From: Streptomyces atratus
GTDB lineage: Bacteria > Actinomycetota > Actinomycetes > Streptomycetales > Streptomycetaceae
Assembly (NCBI RefSeq): GCF_014648655.1
Contig: NZ_BMRN01000035.1
Location: forward strand, 1-64,000
DNA length: 64,000 bases
Direction: 5' to 3'
A program made the translations under genes and the position numbers. This document shows, piece by piece, positions 51,631 through 59,889 of this stretch; position 1 is the stretch's first letter; each line of letters begins with the position of its first letter. The notes below the pieces were generated by a model, which made no database searches, had not been told where the DNA came from, and saw only the letters and a list, made by a program, of their open reading frames with translations.

Positions 51631-52200
51631 TCAGCCTCCGGCCCCCCGCCACCCCTGGCCGGACGTCCCCACGATCCGGGCCGCAAGCTGCTCCGCGTGG
51701 ATACCGGCCCGCTGCAGCACCTCGACGGCCCGGCACTCGTGGTCCGAGGCCAGCGCCACCAGCAGATCGAGCCCTCCGGCCCGCGCGTCGCCGCGCAGCT
51801 CCGCCCGCTCACGGGCTTCGGCCATCGCCGAAGCGGCCGAGGGCGACCAGCCCTCCACCCCCGTGTCCCGCACCGCGGAATCCGGGTCCTCGACGACCGG
51901 GACAGCACCGGAATCCTCCACCGCACCCTGCCAGCGGAGCCCGTATCCGATACTGCGCTGGACGAGATATCCGAGCACCTTGGCAAGTTGGGGTCCGCCC
52001 TCGAAGGCCGCCCGCACCTCGGGGTCCGATTCGATGAGGGAGTGCAGCAGATGCGCGGTGTCGATCTGCCGGTCGCCGTCGCGCAGTGCGCGCCTTCGGG
52101 CACCCGTCACCACGGCGGCCAGCTCCACAGTGAGTCTGGCGTCGAACTCAGCACGGTTCGGTGCGGGCTGCTGAGGGATCCGCGGCGTCCGGTTTTGCAC
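51631..52200 (-). CDS. Clp N-terminal domain protein
   Basis: 189 aa with two Clp-N repeats: RRALRDGDRQIDTAHLLHSL, then ARAGGLDLLVALASDHECRA, each followed by helices. It has the substrate-recognition domain of ClpA/ClpC without the AAA+ ATPase modules. Streptomyces carry several such stand-alone proteins, whose role as adaptors is inferred. The start is GTG at 52200 with GGGGTAAGAGG just before it; the frame extends to 52659 but the extension lacks similarity. It is convergent with TetR. Confidence 0.85.
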   Translation of the reverse strand: MQNRTPRIPQQPAPNRAEFDARLTVELAAVVTGARRRALRDGDRQIDTAHLLHSLIESDPEVRAAFEGGPQLAKVLGYLVQRSIGYGLRWQGAVEDSGAVPVVEDPDSAVRDTGVEGWSPSAASAMAEARERAELRGDARAGGLDLLVALASDHECRAVEVLQRAGIHAEQLAARIVGTSGQGWRGAGG

Positions 52201-52446
52201 ACCTCTTACCCCATCAGCCCCACCGCGCCGGAGCATCGCCGGAGGGGCCCATTTAGGCATCCCACGCAAGTTGGGCACACCAGAGCGCTTCCTCCTCCTT
52301 ACGGATGAGATCTCGCCATTCCCGGATCCGATCCGGGAAAACGGCGCGCGCCGCCTTGCACAGCGCCCCCGGAGCAACCCCGAGCCACCCTCGTACGTCC
52401 CACAGGCCACACCACCCATACGGCAGCCGGAAGGGAGTCCACGGAG

Positions 52447-52668
52447 GTGTCCTGGCTGGTCGCCCTGTCGGCGCTCGACGGACGGGAGTACGTATACCGG
52501 ATCCACGCACCGGTGCACGCCCTGCGCGCCGATCTCTTCTGGGCCGCGTTCCACTGCCATGACGACGGCCCGCACCCGCGCGCCTCCGACCGATTCGATG
52601 CCGCACTGATCTGGCGGGCCGGAGCGGAGGGAACGGACCACGCAGATCTGACAGTTCATCAGTATTGA
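52447..52668 (+). CDS. Small hypothetical protein
   Basis: 73 aa. GTG start with GGAAGGGAG upstream. The product has a balanced composition (ALSALDGREYVYRIHAPVHA, then DLFWAAFHCHDDGPHPRASD) unlike the arginine-rich shadow frames, with several His, Asp and aromatic residues. I do not recognise a family. No signal peptide or membrane segment. It is 61 bases before the SRPBCC gene on the same strand. Confidence 0.6.
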   Translation: MSWLVALSALDGREYVYRIHAPVHALRADLFWAAFHCHDDGPHPRASDRFDAALIWRAGAEGTDHADLTVHQY

Positions 52669-52729
52669 ATGTTCACGTCACTACGACTACGTTCCGCGAC
52701 ACCGTAACCCGCCGAGAAGGGGTGGTCGC

Positions 52730-53161
52730 ATGGCCGAAGTCAGCGCAGAAGCACGCATCGAAGCACCGGCCGAGAAGGTCTGGGCCCAGCTGACGGACTT
52801 CACCGAGTACGGCCAGTGGAACGCCACCCACACCAGTTTCCCCAATGGCGGCCCGACAACACTCGTAATCGCGGCCACCTTCGAGGAGAACATGAAGCTC
52901 ATGGGCTTCCCCGCCGAGGTGACCTGGACGGTGGCGGAGCTGGAGACCGCGCGCCTGCTGACCACCAAGGGCAAGGGGCCGATGGGCGTCAACCTGGCCA
53001 TGCGCTACTCACTGACCCCCGACGGGGACGCGACCACGGTACGCATCGACGGGGAGTTCACCGGCGCCGCAGTCTCCCTGATGGCCGGAAAGCTCAAGGA
53101 CTCGGCAACCGCCGCGCTCGTCGAGTCGCTGCGCAAACTGGGCGGGCTCGTCGCCGCCTGA
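52730..53161 (+). CDS. SRPBCC-superfamily (polyketide cyclase/START-like) protein
   Basis: 143 aa. EARIEAPAEKVWAQLTDFTEYGQWN is the classic opening of the SRPBCC fold; VTWTVAELETARLLTTKGKG and a final amphipathic helix complete it. The protein should enclose a hydrophobic ligand. Start ATG at 52730 with GAAGGGGTGG upstream. Many Streptomyces copies exist, few with known ligands. Followed by a strong terminator shared with the convergent PadR gene. Confidence 0.88.
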   Translation: MAEVSAEARIEAPAEKVWAQLTDFTEYGQWNATHTSFPNGGPTTLVIAATFEENMKLMGFPAEVTWTVAELETARLLTTKGKGPMGVNLAMRYSLTPDGDATTVRIDGEFTGAAVSLMAGKLKDSATAALVESLRKLGGLVAA

Positions 53162-53182
53162 CCGCCACCGGAGCGACGGGAA

Positions 53183-53209
53183 GGGCCTCGCGGCTCGACC
53201 GCGAGGCCC
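53183..53209. terminator. Bidirectional hairpin terminator
   Basis: Perfect 11-bp inverted repeat (53183-53193, 53199-53209, 5-base loop) between the convergent SRPBCC and PadR genes. Confidence 0.85.
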
Positions 53210-53229
53210 TCGGCTCCCTGCCCGCAGAC

Positions 53230-53841
53230 TCAGTGCTCGTCGGCGAGGATCAGATAGAGCTTCTTACGCGCGTCATTGATGACCGTGAGCGCCTTCTGAC
53301 GCTGATCGGCCGAGCCGGTCTTCCAGACCTGACCGAACGCCTCCATCAGACCGAAACCGGCCTGCCGGATCTCGTTGACGCTCTCCCAGTCGACACCGCG
53401 CCCGGCTTCCTCCCAGGGCGCGTCGGGACCCGACTCCGCCTCGGTGCGACCGGTGTCGGTGAGCGTGAAAAGCTTCTTGCCGCCCTCGCTCGCGCTGACG
53501 ATCAGGCCCTCGTCCTCCAGTAGTTGGAGGGTTGGATAGACCGAGCCCGGACTGGGCCGCCAGGCCCCGCCGCTGCGCTCGCCGATCTCCTGGATCATCT
53601 CGTACCCGTGCATCGGCCGGTCCTTCAGCAGCGCCAGGATCGACGCACGTACGTCACCGCGGCGCGCCCTCCCCCGGCCACCGCCCCGGCCGCGTCCGCC
53701 ACCGAAGGGGCCGCCACCGAACGGCGGACCGAACTGCCCGAAGGCCGCCCGCCGCCCCTCGAAGTCGCCCCGACCTTGATGACCGGGCCCGCAGTGCCCA
53801 TGTCCGTGCCCGTGCTCATGCTCGTGTCCATGCGAACGCAT
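53230..53841 (-). CDS. PadR-family regulator with a His-rich N-terminus
   Basis: 203 aa. The first 20 residues are a His/Gly/Glu run (HGHEHEHGHGHGHCGPGH), then a Gly/Phe/Arg-rich linker to about 60, then the PadR winged helix: GDVRASILALLKDRPMHGYE, SPGSVYPTLQLLEDEGLI. The C-terminal helices (VINDARKKLYLILADEH) should form the dimer. GGAAGGAG precedes the ATG at 53841. The His/Cys segment could bind Zn, Ni or Cu, so metal sensing is possible but inferred. A palindrome on its own -10 box suggests autorepression. Confidence 0.88.
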   Translation of the reverse strand: MRSHGHEHEHGHGHGHCGPGHQGRGDFEGRRAAFGQFGPPFGGGPFGGGRGRGGGRGRARRGDVRASILALLKDRPMHGYEMIQEIGERSGGAWRPSPGSVYPTLQLLEDEGLIVSASEGGKKLFTLTDTGRTEAESGPDAPWEEAGRGVDWESVNEIRQAGFGLMEAFGQVWKTGSADQRQKALTVINDARKKLYLILADEH

Positions 53842-53881
53842 CGCTACGCTCCTTCCATCGTTGATCTGTCGCGATGCGTCA

Positions 53882-53910
53882 ACGATATATCGGAACCGGT
53901 CGCTTGACAA
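53882..53910 (-). promoter_or_regulatory. Promoter and candidate operator of the PadR gene
   Basis: Reading the minus strand: TTGTCA (53910-53905), 17-base spacer, TATCGT (53887-53882). The palindrome CGATATATCG (53883-53892) covers the -10 box. The PadR start lies 40 bases further on. This is one of the best promoter matches in the window. Confidence 0.65.
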
Positions 53911-54114
53911 ACACCCTGGTGGGCCTGCTGACCTGTCTCAGCGATTCCTCATGCCGTTTGTCACGCCACAAGAGCCGTCAGCGACATGAGCTCGTCGCGC
54001 CGTCCGTCGCACAGGAGGGCCTGGAGGACGTTGCCGCGACGGCGGGCTGATGCGCGGCGCCGGCTCGGCAAGGCGGCCGCGGAATCCGCCGCCCACCGGC
54101 TTCCACTGCGTGAG

Positions 54115-54501
54115 ATGGTCGTGCCCGTGATCGAGAAGTGGGCCTTCAGCGAGGGTGCTCCGCCGGTGTCGGCCGAGGAGGCCGTTGATGAGCTCGGCCG
54201 GAGGATCGCCGACGGCGAACTGGAGTCGTGGCTGACCAGCTCATTGGGACGGAGCCTTGCTGTCGTAACGAACACCGAGCGAGCGATGGTGATGTTGCTC
54301 GACGGCGAGGACGACCCCGGTGAACACGCGTCAGACCCAGGGGCCGAAGACTGGAGCGACGGCTTCATTCTTGAGAACGGGCAGAGCGACGAGTACCCCG
54401 ACGAAGACACAGTGCTCCTCGGCGAGGCGTTCAGGATCGTCCGCCACATCCTCACTCATGGCATCCCGCCCACGGATGCGGCATGGACGGCCGACCGTTG
54501 A
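54115..54501 (+). CDS. Imm1-like putative immunity protein
   Basis: 128 aa in the chosen frame. The sequence SLGRSLAVVTNTERAMVMLL, then DPGAEDWSDGFILENGQSDE and FRIVRHILTHGIPPTDAAW resembles Imm1-type immunity proteins (acidic, about 130 aa) that neutralise polymorphic toxins. The frame is open to 53986, but the extra 43 residues are Arg-rich and unlike the rest, so the ATG at 54115 is preferred; its binding site (GTGAG) is weak. No toxin gene is adjacent. Assignment is from pattern memory and should be treated as tentative. Confidence 0.55.
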   Translation: MVVPVIEKWAFSEGAPPVSAEEAVDELGRRIADGELESWLTSSLGRSLAVVTNTERAMVMLLDGEDDPGEHASDPGAEDWSDGFILENGQSDEYPDEDTVLLGEAFRIVRHILTHGIPPTDAAWTADR

Positions 54502-54879
54502 GCCACGTGCTGGCAGACCACCTGTCACAACGGTGGGTCAGTGGTCACGGCATACTGGATGGCGGCGTCTGATCAGGGAATGCCGCCTTCAGCGCAAACC
54601 TGGAGTCAGGCTCAAGAGGTGCCACGATCCGCGCTCTGCCTGTCAGTGACGCCCTCACCCAGGCCGGCACAGCCGTCCTGGACGGCCCCACCATCACACC
54701 TCCGCCGCTTGACGACACCGCCCCGTGCCAACCTGGCGATTCCTTGACGATCGCGGCACACCGGGAGCAGCACCGTACGGCCCCCACGGCCCGGGCATGC
54801 CTCGGTCACAACTGTTGGACGAGGCGGTACAGGGAAGGCACATGCCCTGGTCGACTGGTCGCTCGGCGTGGTACGTACC
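54502..54879. other. Region without a supported gene
   Basis: About 380 bases between the Imm1-like gene and the DUF3995 gene. No frame has family features or a binding site. Presumably holds the promoter of the DUF3995 gene. Confidence 0.5.
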
Positions 54880-55317
54880 ATGAGCGTCATGAAGATCGAG
54901 CGTGCTGCCGGCCGGATTTCTGTCACGGCGTTGACCGCTCTTTCCGGTGTGCACATCGCGTGGGGTCTGGGTTCGCCATGGCCGCTCCGCGACCGGCAAA
55001 CCTTCTCGGACGTGGTGACCGGCCGCCCGGACCCGCCCGGCCCCATGGCGTGCTTCGCGGTGGCAGGCGCGTTGGGGACCGCGGCGCTGCTGGTCGCGGG
55101 GCGGCCCCGGCGGAGCCCGGCGCTGTCCCGGATCGGCACGGCCGGCGTCGCGGCCGTGCTCGGCGTGCGCGGCGTGGCCGGGCTCTCGGGGCGGACCGAC
55201 CTGCTGTCCCCGGGATCGGTCTCGGCCCGCTTCCGGCGCCTTGACCGGCTCGCCTATTCGCCGCTGTGCGTCGCACTCGCGGCCTCGACCGCGATCGCCG
55301 CCCGGCGCAGCCGGTAG
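54880..55317 (+). CDS. DUF3995 small membrane protein
   Basis: 145 aa with four hydrophobic segments. TALTALSGVHIAWGLGSPWP is the DUF3995 opening, and the later VAAVLGVRGVAGLSGRTDLL and RLDRLAYSPLCVALAASTAI complete it. The start could be ATG 54880 or ATG 54889. Function of the family is unknown. It is convergent with the VOC gene at 55487. Confidence 0.82.
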   Translation: MSVMKIERAAGRISVTALTALSGVHIAWGLGSPWPLRDRQTFSDVVTGRPDPPGPMACFAVAGALGTAALLVAGRPRRSPALSRIGTAGVAAVLGVRGVAGLSGRTDLLSPGSVSARFRRLDRLAYSPLCVALAASTAIAARRSR

Positions 55318-55486
55318 GCGGCTCACCCCGGGGGCGAAGTAGCGGGGGCAGCGGTCAAGAGCGGGGGCCGGTACGCAAGATCTGCGGCCGGAACCACTGC
55401 GGTGCCTTCCACGACACCCCCGCAAGCTCCGACCGGCCTTCTGCACCCCAGCGTGTTCAGCATCCGCAACGGAGCGCAGGCCGCTG

Positions 55487-55924
55487 TCAGACCAGGCAGA
55501 ACTCGTTGCCTTCCGGGTCGGCCATCACCACATGATCGGGCCTGCCCTGCAGTTCGTGGGTACGGATCACGGTCGCACCCGCGGCAGTCAGCTGCTCCAC
55601 CGCCTTGGCCACACGCGGCCATCGCTCCTCCCACGGCCTGTCACGACCGCCACCGACCTGCACGTCCAGATGCAGTCGGTTCTTCACCACCTTCGACTCC
55701 GGCACGTGCAGGAGAGACAGACCGGGGCCCACTCCGTCCGGATCGCAGAGGTAGACGCCCTGATCCCACTCGCCCTGCGGGATCTCATGATGCGCAAACC
55801 ATTCTTCCCAGCTCCCGAACCCTTCCGGTGCGGGCTTCGCCCTATAGCCCAGCGCCAGTGCCCAGAACCCCGCCAACTTCGCCGGGTACGCGCAGTCGAT
55901 CGTCAAGCTCCAGCTGGTTGCCAT
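55487..55924 (-). CDS. VOC-family protein (glyoxalase_6 type)
   Basis: 145 aa. MATSWSLTIDCAYPAKLAGF, then DGVGPGLSLLHVPESKVVKN and RLHLDVQVGG, and HVVMADPEGNEFCLV at the end. These are the paired beta-alpha-beta-beta-beta modules of the vicinal oxygen chelate fold; the NRLHLD and GNEFC segments carry the candidate metal His and Glu. GAGGAGG precedes the ATG at 55924. Common in Streptomyces; substrate unknown. Confidence 0.87.
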   Translation of the reverse strand: MATSWSLTIDCAYPAKLAGFWALALGYRAKPAPEGFGSWEEWFAHHEIPQGEWDQGVYLCDPDGVGPGLSLLHVPESKVVKNRLHLDVQVGGGRDRPWEERWPRVAKAVEQLTAAGATVIRTHELQGRPDHVVMADPEGNEFCLV

Positions 55925-56136
55925 GGGACCTCCTCGTTCCGATGTGCGAAACGTACCGCCCGCCTCTGACACCCACGGTCCATCGCATCACGCCCGGCAC
56001 TCACGGCCTGACGGACAGAGCGGCACCCGGGATCGGTGGCAGACGATCAAAGTCCCCGTCACCGGCCGGGCTTTTCGGTCCAGCGACACGGAATTGGCCT
56101 TGGCCTGCGGTTTTCCGCCGCACGTACGGTCACGTC

Positions 56137-56958
56137 ATGAGGATCCGAATCGTCGATACATTCACCGACCGCCCCTTCACCGGCAACCCGGCGGGAGTCC
56201 TGCTGCTGGACTCCGACGCCTTTGCCGACGACGAACAGCTCCAGCGGATCGCCATGGAGCTGAACCTCTCCGAGACCGCTTTCGCCCACCCGCTGCCGCC
56301 GGGCGGCGACGCGGACTGGGCGCTGCGCTGGTTCACCCCGACCACCGAGGTCGACATGTGCGGGCATGCCACCCTCGCGACCGCACACGTCCTGCACACC
56401 ACCCGGGCGGCGAGCGGCACGGTGCGTTTCGCAACGCGGTGCGGCATCCTCACCGCGACCGCCCACCCCGAGGGCACGGTCACGCTCGACTTCCCCACAG
56501 CCCCACTGACACCGGAGACCGCCCCGGCCGGGCTGGCAGTCGCCCTGGGCGCGGAACCGCTCTCCGTACACGACACCGGCCCTCACATCGGCGACCTGGT
56601 CGTCGAACTGGCCGACGAGGCGACCGTACGAGGACTGACCCCGGATCTCGCCTCACTGAGCCGACTCTCCCGACGGGGCATCATCGCCACAGCCGCCGCC
56701 GAGGACCCCGCCCGCGGCTACGACTTCGTCTCCCGCGGCTTCTTCCCACGCGTCGGGATCGACGAGGACCCGGTGACCGGCAGCGCCCACACCGCGCTGG
56801 CCCCCTTCTGGTCGGCCCGCTTCGGTCGTGACGAGCTGACCGGGCTACAGGCCTCCGCCCGTCCCGGTCTGGTCCGCACCTCGCTGCGCGGCGACCGCAC
56901 CCTGCTGACCGGCAACGCCGTGACGGTCATCGACGGCGAACTGCTCACGGCGCCCTGA
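56137..56958 (+). CDS. PhzF-family isomerase-like protein
   Basis: 273 aa. RIVDTFTDRPFTGNPAGVLL opens the fold, followed by ELNLSETAFAHPL with the catalytic Glu, and RWFTPTTEVDMCGHATLATAHVL; the C-terminal half has DEDPVTGSAHTALAPFW. These are the canonical PhzF/diaminopimelate-epimerase-like landmarks. Members isomerise small chiral molecules; only a few have known substrates. Start ATG at 56137. Terminated by the hairpin at 56973. Confidence 0.9.
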   Translation: MRIRIVDTFTDRPFTGNPAGVLLLDSDAFADDEQLQRIAMELNLSETAFAHPLPPGGDADWALRWFTPTTEVDMCGHATLATAHVLHTTRAASGTVRFATRCGILTATAHPEGTVTLDFPTAPLTPETAPAGLAVALGAEPLSVHDTGPHIGDLVVELADEATVRGLTPDLASLSRLSRRGIIATAAAEDPARGYDFVSRGFFPRVGIDEDPVTGSAHTALAPFWSARFGRDELTGLQASARPGLVRTSLRGDRTLLTGNAVTVIDGELLTAP

Positions 56959-56972
56959 GCCTCCCGATGACA

Positions 56973-57013
56973 GCGCAGAGGACGTACGAACCAGTCCCGT
57001 ACGCCCTCTGCGC
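56973..57013. terminator. Strong bidirectional hairpin terminator
   Basis: GCGCAGAGG and CGTACG arms (56973-56981, 56983-56988) pair with CGTACG and CCTCTGCGC (56998-57003, 57005-57013) with one internal mismatch and a 9-base loop, between convergent PhzF and CPBP genes. Confidence 0.85.
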
Positions 57014-57083
57014 CGAACACCGGCCAAGGACCACTCCCGTGCGCCCCCGTCGGCGAACACCACACAGCGACGTCCCACCCCAC

Positions 57084-57878
57084 TCACGGCGTGGGCAGCC
57101 ACCCCACCTTCCCCGCCAGCAGGGCGTAACCGACAAATGCCCCGATGTCGAGCAGCGCATGCGCCGCGACCAGCGGACCGACCCGGCCCCAGCGCCGGTA
57201 CAGCAGCACGAAGACAACACCCATCACCATGTTGCCGATGAAGCCGCCGATACCCTGATACAGGTGGTACGAGCCACGCAGCACCGAACTCGCCACCAGG
57301 GCCGCCATCGGCGTCCACCCCAACTGCCCGAGTCTGCGAAGCAGATACCCGACGACGATCACTTCCTCCACCACGGAGTTCTGGAGCGCGGAAAGGATCA
57401 GGACCGGGAATTTCCACCACACATCGGGCAGTGATTCCGGGACCACGGTCAGATTGAAGCCGGCCGCCCGCGCCACCAGATAGAAGGCAAGTCCGGCACT
57501 TCCGATACCCGCCGCGACCATCGTGCCGCGCCCCAGATCCGCCCATGGCCCGGTCCGGTCGAAACCGATGGCTCGCAGGCCGGCCCCCTCCCTCATCAAC
57601 AGATGCGCGACGAGGGCGACGGGCACCAGAGCCGTCGCGATTCCGAAGAGCTGCCAGGCGAGATCCAGCCATGGACGCCCCGGTGCGTACGAACTGTTGA
57701 GCGTCGCGGCCTGTTCTTTCAAACCCCCTGGTTTCGTCAGTGATCCGACAAAACTGATCAGGGCAGACACCCCGCTGGCGCCCAGTGAGAGAGCCAGTAC
57801 CAGCACCGTTTCAGACCGCAAGATCCGTCGCGACACAGCCTCTTGGGCGAAAGATTCAGCCACGTACCCCGCCTCCAC
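57084..57878 (-). CDS. CPBP-family intramembrane protease
   Basis: 264 aa with about eight hydrophobic segments. The CPBP (Rce1-like) glutamic protease core is in SVVEEVIVVGYLLRRLGQLG, the EE-x3-R-like motif, with a following helix SSVLRGSYHLYQGIGGFIGN that carries the conserved His, and the last helix with AAHALLDIGAFVGYAL. The second motif lacks the usual Phe, so activity is likely but not certain. The start is GTG at 57878 with AGGCAGG upstream; the frame is open to 58049 without similarity. Divergent from the VWA protein. Confidence 0.85.
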   Translation of the reverse strand: MEAGYVAESFAQEAVSRRILRSETVLVLALSLGASGVSALISFVGSLTKPGGLKEQAATLNSSYAPGRPWLDLAWQLFGIATALVPVALVAHLLMREGAGLRAIGFDRTGPWADLGRGTMVAAGIGSAGLAFYLVARAAGFNLTVVPESLPDVWWKFPVLILSALQNSVVEEVIVVGYLLRRLGQLGWTPMAALVASSVLRGSYHLYQGIGGFIGNMVMGVVFVLLYRRWGRVGPLVAAHALLDIGAFVGYALLAGKVGWLPTP

Positions 57879-58047
57879 CTGTACACCTGCCTTGAGTTGT
57901 GCATTCACGCCCCATCCCGCTCCCCGTCCCGCTAAGGTCTCGAATACAGGTACGAAGATCATGCGCGACAGGCCGGGGGACACCCGCCATTGGCGATGGT
58001 GTGGTCCCCCTTTTCCTTGTTCATCCTCAAGGAGGGGCACCACCGTC

Positions 58048-59838
58048 ATGGGACGTCACAGCTTGCCCGACGACTACGCGACCGAGGGGAGCGGGGATGG
58101 TCCGCCGCCGCGCCGTCGGCGGACCGTAGCAATCGCGACCACGCTCGTCCTCGCGGTGGCGGCGGGAACGGCGGTCGCGGTGCAGGGCGGCCTGCTGTCG
58201 TTCTCGAAGTCCTGCGAGGACTCCGCCGTACGCCTTTCCATGATGGCCTCACCGGACATCGCCCCCGCCGTACGTGCCGTCGCCGACAAGGCGCGCAAGG
58301 ACCACCTGAAATCCGACGGCCGCTGTCTGTACGTGCGGGTGGTGGCCCGCGATTCCTACAAGGTCGCCGATGCTCTCTCCTCCGGCACCCGTACCCCGGA
58401 CTACCAGATCTGGCTGCCCGACTCCGACCTCTGGCTCGACCGGGCCAAGGGCTCCGGTGACGGCATCCCGATCACCCCCGGCGATTCCGTCGCCTCCTCC
58501 CCCGTCACCCTGGCCACGGTGCCGTCGGCGGCCAAGAGCCTCGGCTGGCCGAAGAAGAAGTACTCCTGGGCCGAGTTGACGGCCGCGGCCATGGACTCGG
58601 ACAAGGTGCGTCTCGGCGCGGCCGACCCGGCACGCAGTGCCACCGGCCTGCTCGCGCTCTCCAGCATCGGCGCTTCCTCCGAGAAACAGGGCGGCGACAG
58701 CGACACCGGAGTCGCGGCGACTGCCAAGCTGCTGGCGCAGCGTATGTCGGACGGTGACACCCAGGTGCTCGAAACGCTGACGCAGGACGATTCGGGCGCC
58801 GAGCAGGGCAGTCCGGAGCGCAACCAGGCGGTGCTCCTCTCCGAGCAGGCCGCGTTCGCCCACAACGCGGAGTCGACCGACGGTGGAAGGCTCGATCTCT
58901 TCTACCCCAAGGACGGCACCCCGCTGCTCGACTATCCGTACACGCTGGTGAACGAGACCAGGATGAGCACCTCCGAGGGCCGGGCGGCCCTGCGGTTCAT
59001 GACACTGCTGAATGAGCCGGGCGCGCAAACCATCCTGAAGGAGCACGGCTTCAGAAACGTCGACGGGACGGCCGGGGAGTCGGTGGTCGCATCGGCGGGC
59101 GGCAGGAAGCCCCAGCCGTACGCCACCGCGGCCGCCGCAGCGCCGTCCGCCGAGGCGCTCCAGCAGACGCTCGGCATGTGGACGATCACGGTGCAGAGCG
59201 CCCGGCTGACGACGGTCGTCGATGCCTCGGGTTCGATGGCCACGATCGTGCCGGGGCGCGACCAGTCCCGGATGGACGTCACGAAGGCGTCCCTGATCCA
59301 GGCCCTCAACCAGTTCACCCCGAACGACGAGATCGGGCTCTGGGAGTTCGCCACCACGCTCGACGGCGACAAGGACTACCGCAAGCTGATGCCGACGAGC
59401 CGACTCGGGGACCCGGCGAAGGGCGGCGGCACCCACCGCGAGAGGCTCGCCGCGGCCTTCTCCGCGCTGCAGCCGGTGCCAGGCGGCGCGACCGGTCTGT
59501 ACGACACCACTCTGGCCGCGTACAAGGATGCCCAGGCAACGTATGTGAAGGGCAAGTTCAACGCTGTGGTGATCCTCACCGACGGCTCGAACCAGGACAA
59601 CCGCTCCATCTCCCGCAGTGCCCTGGTCGCGGAACTGAAGCGGATCGCCGACCCGGAACGTCCGGTGCCGCTCCTCGCCATCGCGGTCGGCCCCGAGGCC
59701 GACCGCGAAGAGGTGAACGAGATGGCGAAGGTCACCGGCGGCGGGGGCTACCAGGTCACCGACCCTGCCGAGATCCAGGCCGTGATTCTGCAGGCCGTCA
59801 TGACGGCCGGGCAGAGCAACCACGCCGCCCAGGAGTAA
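58048..59838 (+). CDS. Solute-binding-like plus von Willebrand factor A domain protein
   Basis: 596 aa. One N-terminal membrane anchor (about 28-48: VAIATTLVLAVAAGTAVAVQ) follows a polar cytoplasmic head. An extracellular periplasmic-binding-like domain (about 55-370) contains LSMMASPDIAPAVRAVADKA and YQIWLPDSDLWLDRAKGSGD. A VWA domain starts near 388 with the MIDAS motif DASGS (TTVVDASGSMATIVPG), followed by VVILTDGSNQD. AAGGAGGGG precedes the ATG at 58048. VWA domains bind protein partners or metals, so a surface adhesion or sensing role is likely. Common in Streptomyces; function not established. Confidence 0.9.
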   Translation: MGRHSLPDDYATEGSGDGPPPRRRRTVAIATTLVLAVAAGTAVAVQGGLLSFSKSCEDSAVRLSMMASPDIAPAVRAVADKARKDHLKSDGRCLYVRVVARDSYKVADALSSGTRTPDYQIWLPDSDLWLDRAKGSGDGIPITPGDSVASSPVTLATVPSAAKSLGWPKKKYSWAELTAAAMDSDKVRLGAADPARSATGLLALSSIGASSEKQGGDSDTGVAATAKLLAQRMSDGDTQVLETLTQDDSGAEQGSPERNQAVLLSEQAAFAHNAESTDGGRLDLFYPKDGTPLLDYPYTLVNETRMSTSEGRAALRFMTLLNEPGAQTILKEHGFRNVDGTAGESVVASAGGRKPQPYATAAAAAPSAEALQQTLGMWTITVQSARLTTVVDASGSMATIVPGRDQSRMDVTKASLIQALNQFTPNDEIGLWEFATTLDGDKDYRKLMPTSRLGDPAKGGGTHRERLAAAFSALQPVPGGATGLYDTTLAAYKDAQATYVKGKFNAVVILTDGSNQDNRSISRSALVAELKRIADPERPVPLLAIAVGPEADREEVNEMAKVTGGGGYQVTDPAEIQAVILQAVMTAGQSNHAAQE

Positions 59839-59889
59839 CGCCCGGCGCGGTCGGGAACGGCAGCGGTTGGCGGCGCCCGCCACGACGGG

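Noticed and set aside
58249..59883. 544-codon minus-strand frame opposite the VWA gene
   Set aside because: The plus-strand protein has clear domains and a ribosome binding site; the opposite frame is Arg/Gly/Leu-rich with no features.
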